Source: an uncultured archaeon (lineage in GTDB: Archaea; Nanobdellota; Nanobdellia; Woesearchaeales; ARS49). From it: 10,168 nucleotides of DNA. The position numbers and the translations under genes are program-made. Shown here piece after piece: positions 5,301-10,168 of this stretch. Position 1 is the stretch's first letter; each line of letters starts with the position of its first letter. Location of the stretch: assembly GCA_902385765.1 (NCBI GenBank), contig CABMGU010000020.1, forward strand, positions 1 to 10,168, given 5' to 3'. The notes under the pieces are model-generated. The model was not told the DNA's origin, made no database searches, and saw only the letters and a program-made list of their open reading frames with translations.

Positions 5301-5836
5301 CACGGCAGTTGCTGGCCTGTTTCTGCGCTCTTGCACGCTCCGTCTGTTTGTATTTCTGTTACGAAATTCACATTTGAAAAATCGTCAACCTCGCACAGGT
5401 TTGTTGTTAAACTGCCGAACCTGTCGCATCCTTCTGGCATTTGAGGCGTTGTCATGTTGTATAGTGTGATTATGAGGTCGTTGTTTATGTCCGCGCCCAT
5501 TCCTATTGCCACTATTGTGACTGGTCCGCTGGCGAACTCGCTTACTGCTGCTTCGTCTGCTACGTCGCAGTCTCCTTCCCACGTATTTCCTTCAGTGTTT
5601 ACCAGGTTTATCGTGTCGCCGCTTCCGCAGTCTACGCCTAGTGCTGAGAAGTTTGCAGAAACGCTGTCTCCTGTGGCATCTACGACAACGTGCACAACAT
5701 CGTTTCCTGCGCAGGGTGAATAGAAATGGTCTTGTTCTTGTACGCTCACCGAGCTTATTGATGGTATTGCTGGTTGTGCATACACTGAAATGCTCAGTAA
5801 TATGGCTATTGCTAATAGAACGGTTGTTTTATTCAT
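2378..5836 (-). CDS. Large membrane-anchored surface protein with a parallel beta-helix
   Basis: A 1152-residue exported protein. Residues 1-20 form a signal peptide (MNKTTVLLAIAILLSISVYA, cleavage before QPAIP). Next come a beta-rich N-terminal region with scattered Cys; a six-Cys cluster (C281, 285, 289, 295, 299, 303); an Ig-like domain (about 332-436); and a right-handed parallel beta-helix (about 439-858) with many N-N-T-I and G-I-x-L turns, as in NosD/pectate-lyase-like PbH1 repeats. A domain ending in THFSLFGTFG (about 940-1007) precedes a Gly7 linker (1017-1023) and a thrombospondin-like six-Cys module (1042-1084). A Pro/Thr/Gln linker leads to one membrane helix (1129-1149) and a short basic tail. 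Many N-x-S/T sites suggest glycosylation. Likely role: cell-envelope adhesion or glycan binding; no catalytic residues recognised. ATG 5836 gives the cleanest signal peptide; ATG 5854 is nearly leaderless and also possible. Fold architecture confident, function not. Confidence 0.85.
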   Translation of the reverse strand: MNKTTVLLAIAILLSISVYAQPAIPSISSVSVQEQDHFYSPCAGNDVVHVVVDATGDSVSANFSALGVDCGSGDTINLVNTEGNTWEGDCDVADEAAVSEFASGPVTIVAIGMGADINNDLIITLYNMTTPQMPEGCDRFGSLTTNLCEVDDFSNVNFVTEIQTDGACKSAETGQQLPWTDYKTVAKFDFSSINMAGDGIGPKLAALSNALHIYITPPGQFGQSYIGVDTNAFAELNTIATLSLYGLPFSEEPEITGDNSISGVQYTLNEPYIITTSEEECDSICMNECGETGECYDTCMAECLSFEMPVPNGDLTFTVGGFSDYYLTDNLQPTVEINTPEDGSTIESSFTVSATIDGTGSQLSDVKFLVDDNTVCEYGYEDIFSECVNETPDWDVVTCECEAAVKGGHHTVQVFGTDLGGLEGYTGSDSVEVSVPLQCGDTITSDVTLTDDLDCSGSGQNALTIGASGITINCDGYSIVGDQSIDGIVIDGYSDVTVTGCTITDFRFNIYASSATGLLIEDSSILRDGMASAGISFANVGDSTIRNNIFDANYRAITLTDCNGDTIQNNTITNSEDTGVYVSNSENIAVHGNTIIDSQTGIHLYETGNSNVTSNTVSNSVINGIYLESQSELFSYNLVQDNTITVPENSQDGFNQFGIKIEDDNNEIYDNTITCQDSAQEQSGIWIHGTSVNAEDNTLSGNEVSGCDYGLSAWDVQYFESDSDNYHDNDYIGIYLQNTGGDGTSPLISDADVVNNMDGIYLQSSEATIINTTFTNNTGREGRAESGLHVDSSSTAYLTNGEFNSNNEYAIYDEEPRYVYWTIDGNAVCRDNNVRIVGDITFDGGTLEMNNCTLNILSTDTWEWTTIEHDGIINSLETAEQDVTSNTSTDFNFSESAITLTLSDDVTTTMAITGETPGSAPTGFTALNGIDITVDATTEGALTSALIKIYYTHAQLTAANLAESSLKIYYYNETAGAWQYEADQGVDTANDYVWVRVTHFSLFGTFGTAPTTGSYTGGGGGGGSSYYKNSLTGTAALTIESCYDDWMCDSWSECTNGQKTRECVLNDYTNCDKQAAKPATTTKCSEETPPATQEETQSVKAVPPETPTQLTQPITGAFMQNLGGKVPKTAAIAAIMVLILGGILTYYFFARK

Positions 5837-5881
5837 AGGTGCGCCCCCTTTCATGTTGTACTCTCTAAATCTGCAGAAGTC

Positions 5882-5890
5882 ATATATAAA
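5882..5890 (-). promoter_or_regulatory. TATA box of the surface protein gene
   Basis: TTTATATAT on the minus strand starts 36 nt before ATG 5854 and 54 nt before ATG 5836. A start near 5860 would give a leader of about 24 nt to ATG 5836, with a weak AAAGGGGG tract inside it. Confidence 0.55.
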
Positions 5891-5944
5891 GCTTAGGATG
5901 CGTTCGCAATCTGAAGACGTATGTGAGCAAATAGTCATATTGCA

Positions 5945-5962
5945 ATGCTGTTATTACAGCAT
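5945..5962. promoter_or_regulatory. Perfect inverted repeat beside the purine operon promoter
   Basis: Arms ATGCTGT and ACAGCAT flank TATT, all seven pairs perfect. It ends 8 bp before the purE TATA-like box, so a bound protein could block or help transcription-factor binding there. It is the best candidate operator for the purine operon; the partner is unknown. Confidence 0.5.
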
Positions 5963-5970
5963 GAAAATCA

Positions 5971-5978
5971 TTTTAAAA
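5971..5978 (+). promoter_or_regulatory. Likely TATA box of the purine operon
   Basis: TTTTAAAA begins 55 nt before ATG 6026, placing the transcript start near 6001 and leaving a leader of about 25 nt that contains the GGGGTGG ribosome binding site (6013-6019). A second T/A-rich element at 5983-5989 is an alternative. Confidence 0.5.
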
Positions 5979-6025
5979 GCGGTTTTTAATCATCGTCTGA
6001 AATGAATAAACCGGGGTGGTTTTGA

Positions 6026-6580
6026 ATGGAACTAAGCGATGCTCTGAAAGAAGTGCCAGGAAAAAAATCTGATGTGCGAAGTGCGATTGAGGAAAATAAG
6101 GGTTTTGTTGTTATAATGGCTGGTTCTGACAGTGATAAGCCGCATATTGATTTGATAGTTGCAGCTTTAAATGGGTACGGAATTAAAAATCAGGTCAGGA
6201 TTGCATCCGCTCATAAAGAGCCGGGTGTTGTTGAAAGTCTTGTTAGGCTTTATGACTCTGAAAAATTTCCTGTTGTTTATGTTGCTGTTGCGGGTAAAAC
6301 CGATGCTTTGTCAGGAATGATTTCATTTCTTTCTGTTAATCCGGTGGTGAGTTGTCCGCCTGACCATCCGAATGCGAGTTGCTTGAATAATCCTCCTGGA
6401 AGCAGTAATGCATATGTTGGTGATCCCAAGAATCTTGCGCGTTATGTAGCACAAACGTTTTCGCATCTTGATCCGCAAATCAGGCAGAAGCTTGAAAATG
6501 AAAGAGATGGCAAGATAATAAAGCTTATCGGGAAAGATAAAGAATTCAGTAGATATCCGTACGAAGTAGAGGTGAAGTGA
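6026..6580 (+). CDS. purE: AIR carboxylase, class II PurE type
   Basis: A 184-residue cytoplasmic enzyme of de novo purine synthesis, expected to carboxylate aminoimidazole ribotide (AIR) to CAIR. The PurE core begins near residue 27 (VVIMAGSDSDKP, GSDSD at 33-37). SAHK at 61-64 is the class II signature, where class I has SAHRTP. AVAGKTDALSGMISF (87-101) followed by VVSCPP, and later PPGSSNAYVGDPKNLARYVAQTF-type sequence (123-145), match the PurE half of animal PAICS as recalled. Class II enzymes use CO2 directly and need no PurK, which agrees with the absence of purK here. The first 25 residues and the lysine-rich last 40 lie outside the core. ATG 6026 follows GGGGTGG by 6 nt. First gene of the operon; its stop overlaps a GTG codon just before purC. 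Family confident, class II assignment likely. Confidence 0.9.
   Translation: MELSDALKEVPGKKSDVRSAIEENKGFVVIMAGSDSDKPHIDLIVAALNGYGIKNQVRIASAHKEPGVVESLVRLYDSEKFPVVYVAVAGKTDALSGMISFLSVNPVVSCPPDHPNASCLNNPPGSSNAYVGDPKNLARYVAQTFSHLDPQIRQKLENERDGKIIKLIGKDKEFSRYPYEVEVK
6569..6575 (+). promoter_or_regulatory. Ribosome binding site that decides the purC start
   Basis: GAGGTGA inside the last purE codons lies 7 nt before ATG 6583 but only 1 nt before the in-frame GTG 6577, so the ATG is preferred. The same GAGGTGA core precedes purA at 9170-9176. Confidence 0.65.
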
Positions 6581-6582
6581 AA

Positions 6583-7737
6583 ATGAGTTACCTGAGAACT
6601 GTTGAGAAAGGCACGAGTGTCAAGTCTTTGGGTATTATTGAAGAGCCTACTGCTACAAAGCCTGGCGTTTTTGATTTTGTTTATCGTGACCAGTATAGTA
6701 TTCTTGACTGGGGCAAGATGCCTATGCCTGATGGTAAGGTTATGGATAACCGTCCTGTTGCTCTTGTTGCTGCTTTTAATCACGAGCATCTCAGGAGGTA
6801 TAGTATTCCGACTTGTTATTTGAACCCTGTGGATGATGCTGGCGTTGCTAAATCGTCGGTTGACTGGTTTAGAGAGAATGGTCAGGTTCCGCGCACTTTG
6901 CGTATGCAGATGGTTAATGTTCTTAAGCCTGTTTTTGATGAAAAAACCGGCAAATGGGATTATTCTGTTTTCAAGGACCCTCCTGTGAATAATTATGTTC
7001 ATCCGATTGAGTTTATCTGGCGTGCTGAGGCAGGTCCTGACAGCAGTTTTTGGAAGAATGTCACTAAAGGTTCTTACAAGCTTTCTGATTTTGGTTTGCC
7101 GGCAGATTTGAAGCCTGGCGACAAGTTTCCTGCTCCAATATTCGACCATTCGAGCAAGTACGAGGACCACGACAGGTATTTTTCACCTGCTGTTGCTTAC
7201 GAGCTTGGCGATTTTAATGTTGAGAGATGGGAAAAATTGAATCGCTCGCGATATTGGGTTAATAGGCTGCTCACCGACCACGCTGAATCTGTTGGACTGC
7301 GCAGGCCTGATAGCAAGCAGGAGTTTGTTGTTATGATGGTTAATGGCACTCTTGTTGACGCGCTCGGTGATGTTGCTGGCACTTGGCACGAGGACCGTTA
7401 TGAGCACACTACTAAGGGCGGCAAGCTTGTGAAAGTCAGCAAGCAGACTCCGAGGGATTTGCATAAATTGCAGGATCCTGCGTGGGTTAAGCAGTGTGAG
7501 GAAGCTAAGGCAAAGGCAGAGAAAGAGGGTCATCCGGACTGGAAGGCTTTTGTTTCTTTGGAGCCAAGGCCTTTGGAGGCTGAATTTTTTGACCAGTACA
7601 ACAATTTGATGTATGCTGCAAGTAATGCGTGGGTTAAATGGAATGCTTTCCCGCAGGCATCTTCGTTGGAAAAGGCTTGTGTTGAGTTTGACAGGTATTT
7701 GTCTGATTACAAGGAGAGGTTGAAAAAAACAGCGTAA
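6583..7737 (+). CDS. purC: SAICAR synthetase, divergent long form
   Basis: A 384-residue ATP-dependent enzyme joining CAIR and aspartate to give SAICAR. N-terminal signature: GTSVKSLGI (10-18), then FDFVYRDQYSILDWGKMP (30-47), the equivalent of the nucleotide-binding GxVKD and DRxSxFD region. The middle carries HPIEFIWRAEAGPDSSFWK (140-158, PurC-type E-x-I-x-R then G-S-S). C-terminal landmarks are PAPIFDHSSKYEDHDRYFS (184-201), DSKQEF (243-248) and LVDALGDVAGTWHEDRYE (257-274). It is much longer than the roughly 240 residues of bacterial PurC, with inserts around 75-135 and a tail with a charged helix (about 300-316). DSKQEF replaces the usual DGKxEF. ATG 6583 follows GAGGTGA by 7 nt; GTG 6577 would sit too close to that site. 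It directly follows purE, matching the joined order of steps in animal PAICS. Family confident; substrate inferred with support from context. Confidence 0.88.
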   Translation: MSYLRTVEKGTSVKSLGIIEEPTATKPGVFDFVYRDQYSILDWGKMPMPDGKVMDNRPVALVAAFNHEHLRRYSIPTCYLNPVDDAGVAKSSVDWFRENGQVPRTLRMQMVNVLKPVFDEKTGKWDYSVFKDPPVNNYVHPIEFIWRAEAGPDSSFWKNVTKGSYKLSDFGLPADLKPGDKFPAPIFDHSSKYEDHDRYFSPAVAYELGDFNVERWEKLNRSRYWVNRLLTDHAESVGLRRPDSKQEFVVMMVNGTLVDALGDVAGTWHEDRYEHTTKGGKLVKVSKQTPRDLHKLQDPAWVKQCEEAKAKAEKEGHPDWKAFVSLEPRPLEAEFFDQYNNLMYAASNAWVKWNAFPQASSLEKACVEFDRYLSDYKERLKKTA

Positions 7738-9171
7738 ATGGCAAAGCAAATCATTTTGGAGCCTGGCAGGACTTTTCAGGAGTTTTCTTTACTGCCTGGC
7801 TTTACAAAAAGTGATTGCACCATAACCAACATTAATCTTGAAGCCAAGCTTGCAGGGCTGGCTTTGAGGATTCCTTTGTTTAGCGCTGCCATGATGTCTG
7901 TTACTGGTTACGATATGGCTTTGGCTTTGGGCAAGGAAGGGGGCTTGGGTGTTCTTCCTAATAAGCTGCCTGTTGACGTGCAGGCAGGTATTGTGCGCAA
8001 AATAAAAAATTATGAGATGGCTTTTGTTGAGGAGCCGATTGCAGTCAGGGAGACTGCCACGATTGATGAGGCTTGCAAGATTGTTGAACAGCAGGGGCAT
8101 TCCAAGGTTCCTGTTGTTGACAGGAATAATGTTTTCCTTGGATTGTTTAATCATAATGAGTATTTGAAAATGCAGGTGTCCCGCGATGAGCTTGTCATCA
8201 GGGCGATGCTTAAAGCCGAGCAGGTGCCTTATGTGGCAAAACCAGATCTTACTGTTGATGAGGCAAAACAGATTCTTGTTGAGAAGAAGGAGCATTATCT
8301 GGTTGTGCTTGACGGGCAGAAGCGTCTTGTCAAGCTGGCGTTCAAAAAAGATGAAGAAAAAATCAAGGTTGGTGTTGCTATTTCTACTCATCAGGGTTGG
8401 GAGGAGCGCGTTGAGGCAAATCTTGCTGAAGGTGCTGACTTGATAGCCATTGACACTTCTGATGCTTTTAACGAATTTGCAGGCAATGTTACTTCCCGTT
8501 ACAAGGAACTGGGAGAGAGCGTTCCTTTGTGCGCTGGCAACGTTATTACTTATGATGGTGCGATGTATTTGATGAGGGCAGGCGCTGATATAGTAAAGGT
8601 TGGTATGAGTTCTGGTTCTATTTGCATTACCCAGCGCGAGAAGGCTGTTGGTCGTGCTCCTATGACTGCGTTGATGGAATGCGACAGGGCAAGGAGGGAT
8701 TATTACAGGGAAACAAAGCGTTATGTCCCTCTTATAGCGGATGGAGGCGTGACTTGTCCTGCTGATATGATTATTGCCCTGACCATTGCTGATGCTGTGA
8801 TGATGGGCGGTTACTTTAATCGTTTCTTTGAGGCTGCTGGTGAAAAGATTGATGAGAACGGCAAAACTACGACTGATGAGAAGTCTATGCGCGAGGTTGC
8901 TACGTGGGGTGAGGGTTCTTTGCGTGCCAAGAATCTTGACCGTTATGGCCAGACTATGAAGACTTTTTTTGCAGAGGGTGTTGAAGGCACTGTTCCTTAT
9001 CGCGGTCGTTTGAAGCCTACTCTTAAGCTTGATTTGATGAAGGTTCGTGCTGCTTTGAGCAATGCCGGTTGCTTTAATCTTGAACAGTTCAGGCGGGATG
9101 CTGTTATCGAGCTTAACTCGCCTACTGCTTCATACATTATCGGCAACGCTCATGATGTTAAGACTAAGTGA
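7738..9171 (+). CDS. guaB: IMP dehydrogenase with CBS pair
   Basis: A 477-residue cytoplasmic enzyme oxidising IMP to XMP with NAD, the first committed step to GMP. The TIM barrel starts at about residue 10 (RTFQEFSLLPG; RIPLFSAAMMSV 44-55) and is interrupted by two CBS motifs (about 95-207), a nucleotide-sensing module. It resumes with VGVAIST, IDTSDAF (D240), CAGNVIT (265-271) and the catalytic loop VGMSSGSICIT (288-298) with C296 as nucleophile. IADGGV (333-338) binds phosphate, and the mobile flap WGEGSLRAKNLDRY ends in the R402-Y403 dyad. The C-terminal EGVEGTVPYRG and AHDV segments and the ICIT loop resemble the Tritrichomonas foetus enzyme more than the usual archaeal GuaB. One oddity: the loop reads GMSSGSIC where most enzymes have GxGPGSIC or GxGGGSIC. 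The ATG directly abuts the purC stop; AAGGAGAGGT at 7711-7720 is rather distant, so translation may be coupled. Confidence 0.95.
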   Translation: MAKQIILEPGRTFQEFSLLPGFTKSDCTITNINLEAKLAGLALRIPLFSAAMMSVTGYDMALALGKEGGLGVLPNKLPVDVQAGIVRKIKNYEMAFVEEPIAVRETATIDEACKIVEQQGHSKVPVVDRNNVFLGLFNHNEYLKMQVSRDELVIRAMLKAEQVPYVAKPDLTVDEAKQILVEKKEHYLVVLDGQKRLVKLAFKKDEEKIKVGVAISTHQGWEERVEANLAEGADLIAIDTSDAFNEFAGNVTSRYKELGESVPLCAGNVITYDGAMYLMRAGADIVKVGMSSGSICITQREKAVGRAPMTALMECDRARRDYYRETKRYVPLIADGGVTCPADMIIALTIADAVMMGGYFNRFFEAAGEKIDENGKTTTDEKSMREVATWGEGSLRAKNLDRYGQTMKTFFAEGVEGTVPYRGRLKPTLKLDLMKVRAALSNAGCFNLEQFRRDAVIELNSPTASYIIGNAHDVKTK

Positions 9172-9176
9172 GGTGA
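9170..9176 (+). promoter_or_regulatory. Ribosome binding site of purA overlapping the guaB stop
   Basis: GAGGTGA begins on the second base of the guaB TGA and lies 4 nt before ATG 9181. The overlap of stop codon and ribosome binding site points to coupled translation of guaB and purA. Confidence 0.6.
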
Positions 9177-9180
9177 AGAA

Positions 9181-10168
9181 ATGTCAGGAACTATTTTAGC
9201 TGGTTTGCAATGGGGAGATGAGGGCAAGGGAAAGGTTATTGATTATTTGGCTCGCGGTTTTGATGCTGTTGTCCGTTTTCAGGGTGGCGGTAACGCTGGT
9301 CATACGATTTATGTCGATGGCAAGAAGGCAGTTCTGCATAATCTTCCCAGCGCGATTTTCCAGCAGAATGTGTTGAATGTTTGCGCTGAGGGGATGGTTC
9401 TTGATATTGCTGCTGTTTGCAAGGAAATGGATTTGCTGAAATCCGAGTTTGGAGTGAGTTTTGATAATCTTATGATTTCTGACCGCGCTCACTGTATTTT
9501 GCCGTATCATCAATTGAGGGAGGGTTTGGGCAAGACGAGCAGGGAAATTGATACTACCAAAAGGGGTATTGGTCCTTGTTATACTGATAAGCATTCCCGC
9601 GAGGGCATTCCTGTGTGGTATTTCTTTGATCCAAAGCGTCTCAAGGATACTATTGAAGCCAGGTGTAATGATTATAATAAACGAGCTTCTGAGCAAAAGT
9701 CAGAGGGTGGCGCTACAACCCGGCTTGTTTCTGCTCCTGTTGTTCTTGAGGAAGCTATGGCTTATTTTGAGCGCATCAAGCCGTTTGTTGCTGATACTTC
9801 CAAGCTGTTGAATGAACTGATGGATAAAGACAAGGAAGTTCTCTTTGAAGGCGCGCAGGGCACGATGCTTGATGTCAGTGTTGGAACATATCCTTACGTC
9901 ACGAGTTCTCATACGACTGCAGGTGGCGCGTGTACTGGTGCTGGTGTTTCTCCGCTTTGCATTGATGATATTATTGGTTTGTTCAAGGCGTATACCACTC
10001 GCGTCGGCAGTGGTCCGTTTCCGACTGAGCTTGCTGATGAAACAGGCAGGCGTCTTCAAGCTAACGGAGGAGAGTTTGGAGCTACTACCGGCAGGCCGAG
10101 AAGGACTGGCTGGCTTGACCTTGTGCAGTTGAAGTATGCTGTTCGCATTAATGGTCCGACTTCTCTGG
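9181..10168 (+). CDS. purA: Adenylosuccinate synthetase, 3' end cut by the window
   Basis: The first 329 residues of a protein expected to be about 430 long; the frame is open to the window edge, so the missing end is an artefact of the window. It joins IMP and aspartate using GTP to give adenylosuccinate, the first step to AMP. The P-loop-like QWGDEGKGK (10-18) carries catalytic D13, and GGNAGHT (36-42) carries H41, both at E. coli numbering. KTSREIDTTKRGIGPCYTDK-type sequence (about 120-139) lines the IMP site. FEGAQGTMLDV, GTYPYVTSS and STRVGSGPFPTEL-like segments follow, and GRPRRTGW (304-311) supplies the Arg residues for GTP and aspartate. Identity and length to this point match bacterial-type full-length PurA rather than the roughly 340-residue archaeal form. 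ATG 9181 follows GAGGTGA (9170-9176) by 4 nt, with 9 nt from the guaB stop. Last visible gene of the operon. Confidence 0.95.
   Translation, partial: MSGTILAGLQWGDEGKGKVIDYLARGFDAVVRFQGGGNAGHTIYVDGKKAVLHNLPSAIFQQNVLNVCAEGMVLDIAAVCKEMDLLKSEFGVSFDNLMISDRAHCILPYHQLREGLGKTSREIDTTKRGIGPCYTDKHSREGIPVWYFFDPKRLKDTIEARCNDYNKRASEQKSEGGATTRLVSAPVVLEEAMAYFERIKPFVADTSKLLNELMDKDKEVLFEGAQGTMLDVSVGTYPYVTSSHTTAGGACTGAGVSPLCIDDIIGLFKAYTTRVGSGPFPTELADETGRRLQANGGEFGATTGRPRRTGWLDLVQLKYAVRINGPTSL

Noticed and set aside
6442..7170. A 242-codon open frame antisense to purE and purC.
   Set aside because: It lies opposite two well-supported enzymes, its translation has no recognisable domain, and it spans the gene junction. 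Codon bias of the sense strand explains the missing stops. The same holds for the 7183-7749 and 7789-8391 antisense frames.

Overview
The window looks like a piece of an archaeal chromosome, most likely from a small-genome DPANN lineage of the Woesearchaeota/Pacearchaeota kind; this assignment is an inference. The signs are TATA boxes lying about 30 nt ahead of start codons with almost no leader (33, 803, 1921, 2025), archaeal Shine-Dalgarno cores of the GGTGA type inside the operon, a large surface protein with a signal peptide, beta-helix, six-Cys thrombospondin-like module and C-terminal membrane anchor, and an archaeal winged-helix regulator. There are no rRNA or tRNA genes, insertion sequences or CRISPR arrays.

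Layout. 33-365: a small cupin. 367-803 (minus): a RelE-family toxin with a short antitoxin upstream. 804-1064: an intergenic region unusually rich in inverted repeats, with a GC-rich segment next to the TATA box of an iron/manganese superoxide dismutase gene (1065-1604). 1601-2318: a divergent pair, a winged-helix regulator (minus) and a 97-residue unknown protein (plus), with a near-palindrome midway between their TATA boxes. 2378-5836 (minus): a 1152-residue anchored surface protein. 5837-6025: a divergent promoter region with a perfect 7+4+7 inverted repeat. 6026 to the window end: a tightly packed purine operon, purE-purC-guaB-purA, with purA cut by the window edge.

How the genes work together. 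PurE (class II type, SAHK signature, needing no PurK) and PurC convert AIR through CAIR to SAICAR, the two steps joined in animal PAICS. GuaB and PurA are the two branch enzymes from IMP, towards XMP/GMP and adenylosuccinate/AMP. The operon therefore pairs a mid-pathway step with both exits; the enzymes between SAICAR and IMP are not in the window. The GuaB sequence resembles the Tritrichomonas foetus type more than the usual archaeal type, judged from memory of those sequences.

Genes are packed tightly: the convergent cupin/toxin stops are one base apart, the superoxide dismutase and regulator stops overlap by two bases, and guaB starts on the base after the purC stop. No clearly new multi-gene system is visible. 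The parts most worth checking are the 853-1016 palindrome and hairpin region, the regulator divergon at 1601-2318, and the unusual purine enzyme set.
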